Program-made: the position numbers and the translations under genes
In this document: in pieces, positions 21,352 to 34,250 of the stretch
How the letters are laid out: each line of letters begins with the position of its first letter
How positions within the stretch are numbered: position 1 is the first letter of the stretch
NCBI GenBank assembly: GCA_026826555.1
Contig: JAKSZT010054324.1
Span: forward strand, 496,001-560,000
Direction of reading: 5' to 3'
DNA: 64,000 bases
DNA from: Tolypeutes matacus
Taxonomy: Eukaryota; Chordata; Mammalia; Cingulata; Chlamyphoridae
Notes under the pieces: model-generated
The model's database searches: none
Seen by the model: only the letters and a program-made list of their open reading frames with translations
What the model was told of the DNA's origin: nothing

Positions 21352-23020
21352 TGTTTTTAGGTATTTGAAGACATTGTTTTCATGTGCTTTTTATGTTTCA
21401 GAAAGAAACCACTTCTCTTCTCTTCCTTTTTTCTGTTGTCTTTCGTCTTCTCCCCACTCCTTTTTTCCCCGTGTTTTGAAATAAGAGACAAGGGTATGTC
21501 TGGATAATAGAATGGCAAGATGAACACTGTAAATACACTAAATGCTATATTGTGACTACATGTGATTGAATAACATAATAAGAGTTTTTCTCTATATCTT
21601 CAGTTGGGAGGTTTACTTCATGTGCATCTAAGAGTAAGCAAAGTACAATGATCATTAATGGATATTACATCTAGCAGCCCAAATACTTCAAGGTTTAAAA
21701 TTAAGGAGTGCTATGCTTGCTTTATGTTCCTGAGTTTCTTCATGCTTAATATGAATATGGTTGTTCTTTATTATCTTACTTAACATTTACATTCTTTCTA
21801 TGAATGTGTTACATGGCATCAACCTAAGCACTAAGTATTAAAAAGCAGTATACATTTTTTAGAGTAGAGAGCTAATGCTATTATCAGAACATTAACTTTT
21901 ACTCTTCTTCACTTTGTTCTGAAACTGAAACATTAACATTTCATTAACATTTTCTAGGTTTCCTATTTACTTTTTTCCCCGCTGGGTCTTAAAAACGATG
22001 CTCCATTTCTTTGTAAATTCTTATGCTGTGCAAACTACTTTTTTTGTATTGAAAACTATAGCATGGGAAAAGTTTAGGACTTGAAGAGTGTTACATTAAC
22101 AATTTCAGAATGTACTCACTCACTCTGAGAAGCATAGAGCATAGTGCTGTAATTGCTTTGAAATGTATCCTTTAAGGAGTGCGGGAAATTATAATCCCAA
22201 TCTTCTTTAGGTATCCATAAATCATTCTCGTTCCAGACCCCCATATAGAGAATGAAAAGCATGAAAATTATATTCTAGTAACCCCAATAATCTCTAAGAA
22301 ATAATAAAATATTTAAAGCTAGGAGAAGCAAGGGTTACACAAAACATTAATGGTTGCATAGCATGTATTGGGTGTCTTCCTGTTAGAAAAATAATTAATA
22401 TAAATACAGTGGTCTTACATCGCTGATTGTCAGGTAATTATTGTAAAATTCAACCAAATAAGTATGCAACTATTATTGGGATAAAAATAAATTTTAAAAG
22501 AGAGTGTGTAACTCAGCTTGGGGCATCATTTGAAGCTGCCAAAATAAGGTGGGTCGGAGAGGATACTTTCTCAGGTGAAGAGCTTGGAGAAGGATGGCAG
22601 CAATCTGTGAGAAAAATACATAATTTGGAGATATGAGAAAACACAATGCCTTGGGATTATTGCTCTAAGGGACTGCACTGATTGGTGATGAGGCCGAAGA
22701 AGTTCATAGGGAGCCAGTAATCCAAAAACATAGCATGCTTTGTTTAGGAACTTGACTTTATATTATTTCTGTAGGCAAAATCACTAATCTGTTCTGCAAA
22801 ATTTCTTTTAGCCCTTTGCATTTACTAAACTTTTTGAAACACAGAAACATAGCAAAAATAACTATGTACAATATACTTTCATTTAAATACACTTTTATAT
22901 AAAGAGGGTTACCTGCTGTCATATGGCTTTATATTTAATTCCATTTCCTTAAAGATTACTATTATGCCTTAACTATACTTGATTCAATCTATCTCAGTAC
23001 TATATGAAGATAACCAAATT
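21352..23020. other. No recognisable feature (about 1.7 kb)
   Basis: Mostly single-copy-looking AT-rich DNA. A 69-codon frame at 22427-22636 has no motif. A pyrimidine-rich patch lies at 21412-21475. Confidence 0.45.
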
Positions 23021-23021
23021 T

Positions 23022-24662
23022 TATATATATATATATATTATTTTTAAAGAAGCTTTAGATTACATAAATGTTACATCAAAAATATAGGAGATCCCCATAT
23101 ACCCCCCTCTCCCCCTCCCACATTATCCCACATTAACATCTTTCATTAGTGTGGTACAATAGTTACAATTGATGAACACAAATTGAAGCATTGTTACTAA
23201 CCATGGATTATAGTTTACATTATGTTTTACACTTTGCCCCACACAATTTTATAGGTTTTGAAAAAATGTAAAATGGCCTGTATCCATCATTGTAATGTCA
23301 CGCAGGAAGGACAATTCCAATGTCCAAAAAATTTTCCCATGTTACACCTATTCTTCCCTCTCCCTCCCTTCAGAACCTCTGTTGGTCACTGTCTTTATAT
23401 CAGTGATACAAGTTCTTCCATTGCCATAATAATAATTCTATAATAGAATAATAATAAGTCTATTTTAGTCTACTGTTCACTCCTCAGTCTTGATGATTTT
23501 GGGATGGTGAGGCCCACTCTGTTTCTGATTGAGAGGGGGCTTAGATCCCATGGGAAAGATGGATGGAATTATCTTGCTTGTAGTTGTAAATACTCTGTTT
23601 TTTGGGGGGATGGGCATTGCCCATCATCATCCTTTGGTTTATAGTCCTGGGCAAGTCCATTGAACTAGATAGTAAGTGTTGCAACTCTGCTGAGATTCAG
23701 GGCTCATCTGGCATATGAACTGACTGATATTTAAATCTCTTGGACATGCATTTTATGAGTATAGTCCTAATTATAGGTTCAGATAAAAGGGGCACAAGAG
23801 CCATGTGTAGGGAAATTATAAATAAGTCTAACTTTGTTGCATTGGGAAGCATAAATTCCAAAGTAAGTCCCACTGACAAGGTGCAGAATTCCTGAGATTG
23901 TCTATCCTGCATATAGTGTTTTGATGTCTTTAAAATCTTCAGGAGCCCCCTGTTTGAGGCACTGTTTACGGTGGCAGTCAATAAGATCCTGCTGAGACTT
24001 GCATAAGTGTAATTTCTGGAATGACCTTCTGACTCACTTTCAAATCTCTTAACCATAAAAACTCATTTGCATTTAATATTTCCCCCTTTTGTCCAAGGTA
24101 TTTTTCCAGGTACATTACTAGTTGGTGCTTGATAATAATCCCCTGGTGCCAGGGAGCTCATCCCTTGGAGTCAGGTCCCACGCCAAGGAGAAGGTAGTGC
24201 ATTTATATGCTGAGTTTGGCTTAAAGAGAGGCCACATTTGAGCAACAAGGACTTTCAGGAGGTAACTCTTAGGCAATATATAACACTAGGCTAAGTTTCA
24301 ACTTCACAAGAAAAAGTTCATCAGTACAATCATCAATATCAAGGGCCTGGCATAATGGTCTGTCTTCCTCAGCTAGGCACTGCCCATGCACTCAGGGGAT
24401 TCTTGCTAATCTATTAGGCAAAGTAGCAGGACTCCCCAGGATGAGAATTCAATATTCTTTTGGTTGTCATGTGGGACTCCACCCACTGAACCAATTGCAC
24501 CATGAGCACTTGAATATATTGATATGCCTTAGAGACATAACTGAGGTATACCCCTTCCCACATATCCCCCCATAACTGACCCCCCACACCAGTGAATCTT
24601 TCCTGCCATGGTTGTGACCTTTCTATGTTCCAAAACCTCCCCCAAAATATTGACTTCAATGA
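23022..24662 (-). mobile_element. L1-3'UTR-like retroposon, about 1.6 kb
   Basis: It starts on the plus strand with a TA/T-rich run and 'aaagaagctttagattacat', the reverse complement of the family's 3' end, so sense is minus. It is co-linear with 32635-34235 along its whole length (for example 'gtgttgcaactctgctgaga', 'gaggcactgtttacggtggc', 'aacaaggactttcaggaggt'). The 5' end is near 24662, 'ccaaaacctcccccaaaata', the same point at which the copies at 34.24 kb and 14.12 kb begin. No intact frame is shared between copies. Confidence 0.85.
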
Positions 24663-24965
24663 TACTGTTGTGTTTAAAAGCCAGGTAGGCTAAGCAAGTG
24701 TTGTATGCTTTCTGCCGTTATGAAGTGAAGCTAAATTAGTATTCCCACAATTTACTAATGATATGACAATATCAAAAGGCAAAGTGATTTACTTAAACAG
24801 CATCAGGTAAGCAGACTTAGCCAGACTGGGCCATACAAGAATATTTCTTTAAAATTCGAATTTTCTTTTGCTCTTACTGTTTCAATGGTTTTCAAGTTTA
24901 TTTTTTCCTCCACCATTGAATTTGTTCCAAATTAAATGTATATAAAAGAAATGCCAAACTGTCTT
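24663..24965. other. No recognisable feature
   Basis: Spacer between two opposite-sense copies of the same family. Nothing recognisable. Confidence 0.5.
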
Positions 24966-25078
24966 GGCAGGATCTTATTGACTGCCACCGTAAACAGTGC
25001 CTCAAACAGTGGGGCTCCTGAAGGTTTTAAAGACATCAAGACACTATATGCAGGATAGACAAACTGTCTAAAGCAGTC
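24966..25078 (+). mobile_element. Fragment of the 1.6-kb retroposon family, plus sense
   Basis: Reverse complement of about 23885-24000 ('gcaggatcttattgactgcc', 'cctcaaacagtggggctcct', 'catcaagacactatatgcag'). Only about 110 bp is present, with sharp loss of similarity at about 25078. Confidence 0.75.
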
Positions 25079-25200
25079 GTTTGGAACACAGTGCCCATCC
25101 CGATTGTTGTAGCATCCCTCAAATCCACCAGGCAAAGTCATGTAGCATCTCTGCAGAAGTAGAATTTTGTAGAACAGTGCTAAAACCATTGCACTCTAAG
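25079..25200 (-). other. Unassigned open segment beside the retroposon fragment
   Basis: On the minus strand an ATG-led frame from 25189 reads through this stretch with a Cys/Gly-rich peptide ('CYMTLPGGFEGCYNNRDGHC') and then enters retroposon sequence. I do not recognise it. It is not part of the other family copies, so it is either captured unique sequence or chance. Confidence 0.3.
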
Positions 25201-25631
25201 ATGGTTTAAGTGATATATACAATTGCTGTAAATCTCCACTTGTACAAAATTTAGGATTTTTCTAAGAAATGGAAATTTCTTATTCAAACATTATGAAGGT
25301 TAATTAAAGATACAGAGCTTCTTAAATATATTAAATAATTGTTGTCTTCTTATAATTATTGTGTTGCTTCCCTTTCCTTCCTCTACTTGTTCTCCTTCTC
25401 CCATTCCATCCTTCCTCTACACTCATTTTCTTCACCATCTCTTCTTTTTTCCTCTTCTTTATTTTTCTCTTCTTTGCTTTCTCCTTTTCTCACCAATACA
25501 AAGCTGACCAAGACTTGATTATCTTGCCCCCTGCGCTAAGTGCAGATCTTAGACCATTTCTCATTAAGGAATAAATATAATTAACTAAAACCTTTAACTG
25601 CATTTTTTCCTAGTGAAAATGGAATTGACTG
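25201..25631. other. Pyrimidine-rich patch, otherwise nothing
   Basis: 25365-25495 is strongly C/T-rich on the plus strand ('cttccttcctctacttgttc' style). No gene or named repeat is seen. Confidence 0.5.
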
Positions 25632-26599
25632 CGCTTCTAAAAAAACTTTTAATGTAGTGTATCATTCAGATATGAACATACATAAACAATAAGTGTGTAG
25701 TAAAAGTTGTGAATTAATAAAATAAGCATGCATATCATCATACAGAGCTCCCATACATCACCTCACCAACACCCTGCATTGTTGTGAAGCATTTGTTACA
25801 AACTAAAATATTATCACTAACCGAAGCACATATCTTATATTTGGTGTATTTCCCCCCCAACCCTCCCTATTATTAACACCCTGTATTAATAGTATATATT
25901 TGTTAATATTTATCAGAGAATGTTCTCATATTTGCCCTGTTAACCACAGTCCGTCTTCCACCACAGGATTCACTGTACTATACAGTCCCATGTTTTGCAC
26001 AGTCCATTCAAAGTTTACATTCAGTAGCTCTCATTTTCATCACAGAGTTGTGCTAGCATCATCTCAGTCAATTTTGCGTTTTCATTCCCCCCAAAGGAAA
26101 AATTCCATCCCTTCTTATATCCCCCTATTGTTGTCCCTCAGAATTGATATACTGTCTTCTTTCTCATTGCTGCAAAAATATTACAATATTACTGTTAACA
26201 ATTGTCCATAAGTTATATTAATTGTAATTTTCCCATGTATCATCATATCTTAACACTTTGTAAAAGAAGAACATTCTTGTGTTTATACTATTAACCAAAT
26301 CTTCATCACTATTTTACAGTGCCTAGATTATTTTCTACCATCTTTTCTATTGAAATTTACATCCACAGACTTTGCTTTTTTGCCACAATCAGATTTATAA
26401 ATCAGCAGTGTTAGTTATGCTCACTATAATGTGTTAACATAAACTCTATTCATTTCCACACTTTACAACTAACCTTATTAATAATGCTACATACATTAAG
26501 CATCAGCTCCCATTCTAAACCCACATTCTATCTCCTTATAACCTATACTCTAGTGTTTATCTCCATGAGCTTATTTAGTTCATAATAGTGAGACCATAC

Positions 26600-28720
26600 A
26601 ATATTTGTCTTTTTGAGCCTATATATTGCATGTTTATTTCATTTAACATAATGTCCTCAGAGTTGATGCATGTTGTCATATGCATCCAGATTTCATTTCC
26701 TTTTTCAGCTGAATAATATTCCATTATATGTATATACCACATTTTATTTATCCATTAATTGGTTGATGAACACTTGGGCTCTTCCCATATTTTAACTGTG
26801 AATAATGCTACTATGAACATCGGTGTGCAAATGTCAGTTCATGTCCTTCCTTCCAGTTCTTCTGAATATATTCCTAATAAATGGGGTTGCTTGATCATAT
26901 GGCAGATCTTTATTCAGCTTCTTGAGGTCCACCAAACTATCTTCCACAGAGGCTGCACCTTTCTACATTCCCACTAACAGTGAAGGGGTGTACCTATTTC
27001 TCCATAGCTTCTCCAGCACTTATAGTTTTCTGTTTTTGTTTTTTCCTTTTTTTAATAATGGTCATTCTATGAGGTTTGAAATGATATCTCATTTTAGTTT
27101 TGATCTACATTTCCCTGATTGCTAGTGATGTTGAATATTTTTTCATGTGCTTTTTGGCCATTTGTATTTCCTCTTTGGAGAAATGTCTATTCAAGTCATT
27201 TGCCCATTTTTTAATTGAGTTGTATGGTCTCTTTATAAAACATGGATATCAACCGTTATTAGATATCTGGTTTCCAAATATTCTATCCAATTGAGTAGGC
27301 TGCCTTTTTACTTTTCTTTTGTTGCTTGTGCTTTGGGTGTAAGGGTTAAGAAACTACAGCTTACCACAAGATCTTGAAGATGTTTCCTTACATTTTCTTC
27401 TAGGAGTTTTATGGTCATACCTTTTATGTTTAAATCTTTGATACATTATGAGTTAGGTTTGTATATGTTGTGAGATAGGGGTCCTCCTTTTTTATTCTTT
27501 TTTCTTTTTTTTTTTTAAAGATTTTATTTATTTATTTATTTATTCATTTATCCCCCCCTTGCTGCTTGTGCTTGCTGGGTCAGCTAACCATGCCATGCGG
27601 GCGGGCTTGCCTTCACCAGGAGGCCCCGGGAACCGAACCCGGGGCCTCCCATATGGTAAACGGGAGCCCTACTGATTGAGCCACAGCCGCTTCCCAGGGG
27701 TCCTCCTTTTTGATATGAATATCCAGTTCTCCAAGCATAGACTATTCTGGACCAGCTGGGTGGGATTGACATTCTTGTCAAAAAAATCACTTGGGTATAG
27801 ATATGAAGGTCTATTTCTGAGTTCTTGATTCAGTTCAATTGTTCAGTATGTCTATCTTTATGTGATTACCATGCTGTTTTTACCACTATAGCTAAGTAAT
27901 ATGATTTAAAGTCAGGAATTGGGAATCCTCCAATTTTGTTCTTCTTTTTAAAGATATTTTTGGCTATTCAGGGCTCTTTAACATTCCAAATAAATTTGAT
28001 AATTGACTTTTCCATTTCTGCAAAAAAAGCCTTTAGGAATTTTTATTAGGTCTGTGTTGAATCTGTAAATCAGTTTGGGTAGAATTGACCTTTTAATGAC
28101 ATTTAGTCTCCCAATCCATGAACATGGAATGTCCTACCATTTATTTAGGTCTTCTTTGGTTTTGTTTAGCAATGTTTTGTAGTTTTCTTAGTACAGGTCC
28201 TTTATGTCCTTGGTTAAGTTTGTTCCTAAATATTTGATTCCTTTACTTGCCATTATAAATAGAATTTTTTTCTGACTTCCTTCTCAGATTGCTCTTCATT
28301 AGTATATAGAAACACACTTTTGGTTTTGTTGATTTTCTCTGTTTTTTTTTTTTGTTGTTGTTGTTGTTTTTTAATATTCTTAATTTCATTTATTTCTGCT
28401 ATGATCTTCATTATTTCATTCCTTTGGCTTGGTTTGTCATTAGATTGCTGGTCTTTTTCTACTTCTTACAGTTTTGCAGTTAAGTCTTCGATTTTACCTC
28501 TTTCTTATTTTTTAACGTAAGCACTGAGGGATATATATTTTCTTCTCAGCACTGCCATTGCTGTATTTCATAGATGTGTTCCCATTTTCATTCATATTGA
28601 CAAATTTACTGCTTTCTCTTGAAATTTCTTCTTGTACCCACTGATTACTTAAGAGTGTGTTGTTTAATCTCCATATCCTTATGGATTTTTCCCTTTTTCT
28701 GTCCATTATTGATTTCCAGG
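26600..28720 (-). pseudogene. L1 ORF2, RT to C-terminus, broken
   Basis: Co-linear in reverse with ORF2: the RT-adjacent block near 28600 ('actgccattgctgtatttca'), 'tcttctttggttttgtttag' at 28150 and 'ccatttttttaattgag'-type sequence near 27205, ending in 'aatattccattatatg' at about 26715. The endonuclease third is missing and the SINE interrupts it. Frames are short and stop-ridden. Confidence 0.75.
27493..27696 (-). mobile_element. DAS-type SINE with perfect 15-bp target duplication
   Basis: Minus-strand head 'gggaagcggctgtggctcaa' has an intact A-box region, and 'gggttcggttccc' is a near-perfect B box around 27630-27645. The 'ggggcctcctggtgaaggc' body and an 'aaataaataaataaaatc' tail follow. 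'ggggtcctccttttt' occurs at 27478-27492 and 27697-27711. This is the least diverged SINE in the window, so the youngest by appearance, and it lies within L1 ORF2. Confidence 0.92.
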
Positions 28721-29848
28721 TTCATTCCATTTCATTTTTTCTGTTCTTTTCCCCTTCTGTTCTTCTGTATTTTCCAGTTCAGATATTTTGTTCTTGAAAT
28801 TATGAATTCTATGCTCAGGCAATTCAAATCTCTCTTTTGTGTCTCCTACGTACTTTTATTCTCATCCATCATGTCTTTCATTCCTATAAGCTCTATTAAC
28901 TTTTGTTGTCTTTCAAATTGTTCTTTATGCTTACCCAGTGAATTCTTAATATCCTTTATCTCTTTTGTCATATTTTCTTTCAAAATTCTTTGAATTGTTT
29001 TAGGAGATTTATGTGATCAATATTGATTTGTTGTCTTACGTCCTCTATCTCATCAGGATTTTTTTTCTTTTCCTTTGGCTGGACTATCTCTTCCTGCCTC
29101 CTAGTATGGCTTGTAATTTTTTGCTGATGTCTAGGCATCTGAATATGTTGGTGAATTTACTCTGATGGTCAATTTCTTTCCCTTGCCTAGTGTTATTATT
29201 ATTTTTTCACAGCTCTTCTTTGATTTTTGGCTAAAATTATTCTAAGTCTTTAAAATTTCCCAGATTTATTTATCAAAATCAGGCCAGGGACTCACTATTG
29301 GGGTGCAGATTTTCTCCCAGCATTGGTGTAAAGTGAGATCTAAAGGAGTTTTCTCCATGCAATTTCCTGGCTGGCCAGCAGATGGTGCTGTTGGTGAGAC
29401 ATTCCACAAAGATGTTTCTTTAAATTTCCACTGTCCTGTGTTTCTGGTCTGGCCAAAGTCAAGATCCAAAGTTGGCTCTGTTGGCCAAAGTCACTGAAGA
29501 GAATCTCTCCGACTTACCTTCCCTCTTCCCTTGTAATAGCTGATGACAGGGAGAAAGATGTCTGTTCCCCCTCTCAACTGGCTGCAGTGGACCAGGGGTT
29601 TTATCCTGGCTTAATGTCTTGAGGGTGGGGGGATGGGAGCCCTTTCCTGCCGCTGAGGATGTTTAGTATCTCACATTTGTTGTTTTGGGTTCTTCATCTC
29701 TCTGTCTCTCACACTCCTGGGAGTTGTGTTCTTGTCTGCTAACCCCCAAAGCAGTCCTTTAGACAGCTCTTGCCTTTTCTCCATCGTTTTCGTGAAGGAG
29801 TTGAACCCTGCCTGCTTACGCTGATGCCATCTTCTGGAACACCTCTAA

Positions 29849-30825
29849 TGTTTGTTTGTTTTTTTATCTCATCCATCATGTCTTTCATTCTCATAAACTC
29901 TGTTACTTTTCTCTGAAGCTTTTCCAATTTTTCTTTATGCTCACCCAGTGAATTCTTAATATCTTTTATCTCTTTAGTCATATTTTCCTTCAATTCTTTG
30001 AATTTATTTAGGAGATTTTATGATTATTATTATTTGTTTCTTAAATACTGTGTCCCCTGAGGATTTATGGTTTGTTACTTTGGCTGGGCCATATCTTCCT
30101 GTTTCTTGGTATGACTTCTGATTTTTTGCTGATGTCTAGGCATCTGATTCTCTTTCTTGACTAATGGTTTTGTTTCACAACTCTTATTTAATTTTTGGTT
30201 CAACTTATTCTACATCTTCAAAATTGCCCAGAATAAGATACCAAAATAAGGCCAAGGGCCTACTAGTGGGGCAAAGATCCAATCCAAAGGGTCTGGGATG
30301 AGAGATTCCAAAAAGTGTTTTTTCTCTTTGCGATTTCCCATCGTGCCAGTAAATGGAAATCTTTGGTGAATCTTACCACAGAGGTATATCTTTCAACTTT
30401 CACTTGCCTATGACTCTGGTCTGGCCAGAGCTGAGATTCAAAGTGAACTCTGTTTGACAAACTCACTGAAGAGAAACCACTTGTCATCCACTGTCACCAT
30501 ATCCTTCCTCTTCCCATTGAGGAAGGCAGATCTTCCCCCTCTCAGTAGGCTGCAATGATCCATGGGTTTTATCCAGACTGTTTGCCTTGAGGGTGGAGAA
30601 AGGGTGCCAATCCCGGCCATGGGGACTAGTAACTCACTATTTTCATTTCTGCTTCTTTGTCTTTTTGTCCTTCCCTCTCCTGGAGGATGCGCAGCACTCT
30701 CTTGTTCTGCAGATCCCCAAAGCAACTCTAGCAGGCAGCATTTTGTCTTTCCTCCACTGTTTTGGTGAAAGAGTTCATTCCTGGGTACCTACTCAAATGC
30801 CCTCTTCCCAGAATTCACTGTACTT
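29849..30825 (-). mobile_element. Second L1 5' module (ORF1 coiled coil plus 5'UTR) abutting the first
   Basis: 29860-30010 is ORF1 coiled-coil coding sequence in reverse ('catcatgtctttcattctca', 'aattcttaatatcttttatc'), paralogous to 28860-29000. 30010-30825 is 5'UTR, ending near 'tgccctcttcccagaattca', a variant of the 'gggaagatggca' start. It joins the 5' end of the L1 at 25632-29848 without a spacer. The rest of its ORF1 and ORF2 is absent. Confidence 0.8.
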
Positions 30826-32634
30826 TTAAGAAAATAAAAATATCTGAACTGTAACTGATGATTTTTATATCAAATTGTCTTAGGGTTTTAGAAGAGAGAT
30901 CTGGTTTTTTTTTTCAAATCCCTTAAGAATAATAAGTAATAAGAGATTCTAACTCTATTATTTATGCTTTAATTCTAAAAAAAGAATTTAGAGTTAACAT
31001 TTTAAAAACATTTTCTAAAGGAACTATAGAAAAATATATTCTGCTTAACCCCATTTGCAAAGATATTTTAATTTAGCCTAATCATTTCCAAAGTCTTCCT
31101 CTGAATAAGGTAGTTATTACATAGATGTTCTATTCACTTGAATAATAACTACAGGAATAATTTTATGTGATATATCTCTGACATGCTTTTTTCAAACTTG
31201 ACTAATTCAGGGAAAAATTTGTCATCATCATCATCAATAACAACATCACCACCACCATCTTCATTGTTATAGCAACAATAGCTAAGTTTTATACATTATA
31301 CCTCACTTATTTACACATTTTGCCTCATTTGTTGCTTACTTTCTGCTAGAAATTTTATACTTAAGTGTTTAGTGGTTAAATAATGCATCCAATGTAAACA
31401 TGGCAATAGTACAAAAACTAAAACGTCTCTAAATGCCATACTCATAAGTAATACACCACAGTTTTGTACAGGCTCAAATCTGCCAAAATTTCGAAAACCA
31501 CACCAATTTATTAATAGTGTCGTTACTTATGATGGTATCATTATATATAAGGTCTTATTATGGTTATTTTGTATGTCTATTAAAATTTCCATTATACCAT
31601 AAACCTCTTAAATTTTGCAGGTGTTTTTCCTTATAATGATGATTTTTCAAAAATAAGGTAGATTGAGAGCAGAAAAGGAATGTCCACAACATCAAAATTA
31701 AAAGCATTTCCTTTTAAATATATTTCATTCTTATTTAAATTGCTGCTTAGCTTAAATGTTCTTATATTTTCTTTAGTTTTGTTTTATATGTATCTAACAT
31801 TTGATCATTTATTTTTAAATCTATGTCTTCACTGTTTCTGGTCATAACCATATTTCATTGCTTCTGTAATATTTACAGTATTATCACTTGGTCACTTCAC
31901 TTCAGTTCGGTACTTGTCTAATGTCACTCAGATAATTGCTTTGTTTCCTTCTTTCATTCCAACATTCTCACAAAGGAAACATGGTGGGGATAGGAGTGGG
32001 GTTGACCAGTGCATGTGAATTAATTTATAGAGACTAACTAATTTAGATAACACATATAGTTGTTTTAAATTAGCTGAAAAATATCTATTTAACTAAAATG
32101 CTCAAACATTCAACTAATTTTTAGTATCATAAGATATAAACCTTGTTATAAGTAGTATAGCAGTGTAAATCTACTGTATGCTACCTCCTTATAGTGCTTG
32201 CAGTGATCAGTTCACTCTAATACAGTGATTGATGCAGAGCAACATGATAGGTCTTATGTAGAAAACAGAATTGTATAGTTAATTCAAGTAAAATATGGAC
32301 TCTAATATTCCTGTATCTCAATTTAAGGAAAGGGACATATATTTTCCTAATAAATTTACCAAAAGAAACAAATAATATAAATATGAGATACCAGAGAAAA
32401 TGTTCTGAAGTATGAGTGTGGAAAAGAGTGGCATTGATGCTTGCTACTAGGCCTGGAAACAAAACATTGTAAGAGATTAGCTTTTGGTTGGTCCTTGAAG
32501 ATGGCTAAAATTGCTATGTATATCTTATTCTTTAAGATTATCATCATAATAATTTTTTTACACTTTTATTTAAAAAGTTGAAACTACATAAATTATGAAA
32601 TGTACTACTTTATATATTAAATATTTATTTAATA
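30826..32634. other. No recognisable feature (about 1.8 kb)
   Basis: AT-rich. A short (ATC)n/(ACC)n patch lies at 31223-31265. I see no gene. Confidence 0.45.
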
Positions 32635-34250
32635 TATTTTTATTATTATTTTTAAAAAGGTTATATAAATGTTATGTAAAAATATAGGGGATTCCCATAT
32701 GCCCCACTTCCTACACCTCCCATATTTTCCCACATTAACAAGATCTTTCATTAATGTGGTACATTCGTTACAATTGACGAAAACATTTTAGAGTATTGCC
32801 ACTAAGCATGGATTATAGTTTACATTGTAGTTTACACTATCTCCACACAATTTTGTAGGTTATGACAAGATATGTAATGGCCCATATCTGTCATTGTAAT
32901 ATCTTTCATTCCCAAATCCCCCAAATGCCCCCTTAATTCACCTGTATTTCCCTCTCCCTGCCTTCAGAACCTCTAGTGGCCACTGCTCCCACATGAATGA
33001 TATAGTTTCTTCCATTGCTATACTTACAATAAGTCTATAGTAGAGTTGCAGTAAGTCTACTTTGGTCTATAGTTCATTCCCCAATCCTGAGGATTCTGGG
33101 ATGGTATTGCCCACTCCCTTTATAATTGAGAGGAGGCTTTGATTCCATGGGGCAGATGGATGGGACTCTTGCTTGTAGTTGTAGACTCTCGAGATTACTT
33201 GGGATGGTCATTGTCCATCATCATCTCCTTGTTAGCTGTCCTGGGTGAGTCCAATGAACTGGAGAGTAGGTATTGCAACTCCGTTTAATTTCAGGGCCCA
33301 GCTGGCAAATGGACAGCCCAGAAATTAAAGTCTCTTGGACATATACCTACCAACTGCAGCACCAACTATAGGTTCAAATAAAAGGGACCGAAAAGGCAAG
33401 TGTAGAGAAGTCACATCTGAGTCCAACTCTGTAATACTCAGGAGCACAAACTCAAATGTAGGGCCACTGGGAAGGCACCAAAGTCCAGAACTATCTGCCA
33501 TGACCATAGGTCCTGGGTGTCTCCATAGCCCTCAGGATCCCCACTATTTGGGGTAGTATCTACCTTGGCTGTCTATGAGATCCTGCTGAGACATGCATAA
33601 GCATTAACTCTCTGATGACTTCCTGACTCACTTTGAAGTCTCTTAGCCATATACACTCATTTGTCTTTACTTTTCCCCCTCTCTTATTCAGGGTCTTTTT
33701 CCCATTGTATCACCAGCCAGTACTTGGTAGTAATCCCTCAGTGCCAGGGAGGCTTATCCCTGGAGTCATGTCCCACACTGGGGGGAAGATAATGACATTT
33801 ACATGCTGTGTTTGCCTTAGAGAGAGGTCACATTTGAGCAACAAGGAGGCTTTCAGGAGGCAACTCTTAGGCACTCTCCAACACTAGGCTAAGTTGCAAA
33901 TTCAAGAGCAAAAGGCTCTCAAACATAGTCATCATCAAGGGCCCATCAATGGACCATCTTTCTTCACTAGTTATTGCCCTGGCACTTGGGGGATTGCTGC
34001 TGTTCCATTAGAGAATGTGGCAGAGCTCCCCAGGATGGGAATTCAATAATTTTTCAGTTGTGTGACTCTCCACCCACTGTGGCAATGCTCCATGAACATT
34101 TGAACATATTTATATACCTTATATGTATGTCCAGGTGAACTTCCTCTGATGTATCCCCCATCACTGACACCCCACCCCATTGATCCTCCCCTGCCACAGT
34201 TGTAACCCTTCTGTGATCCAAAACCTCTTTAAAAATGAAGCCATGAATAT
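32635..34250 (-). mobile_element. L1-3'UTR-like retroposon, about 1.6 kb
   Basis: 3' end at 32635-32700 (reverse complement of 'gggaatcccctatattt...ttttaaa'), 5' end near 34245 ('ccaaaacctctttaaaaatg'). Co-linear with 23022-24662 and, reverse-complemented, with 14116-15845. It also shows weaker block-wise similarity to the 3'UTR of the L1 at 34481-37015 ('ggcagagctccccaggatgg' against 'aggcctccccagcatgggag' near 34990), suggesting the family arose from an L1 3'UTR. No coding capacity. Confidence 0.85.

Larger units (their letters stand above)
25632..29848 (-). mobile_element. Long L1 LINE, 3'UTR to 5'UTR, with internal deletion
   Basis: On the minus strand from 29848: 5'UTR starting at 'cagaagatggcatcagcgta', ORF1 coiled coil (about 29040-28890), ORF1 middle (to about 28725), then a jump into ORF2 (about 28720, 'cctggaaatcaataatggac'). 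The end of ORF1, the spacer and the endonuclease domain are deleted. ORF2 RT and C-terminal regions follow to about 26600 and a ~950-bp type II 3'UTR to 25632. A SINE sits at 27493-27696. Many stops; not active. Confidence 0.85.

Noticed and set aside
27493..27696. A functional tRNA gene
   Set aside because: A and B boxes are tRNA-like, but the cloverleaf does not continue. The SINE body, A-rich tail and target duplication show a SINE.
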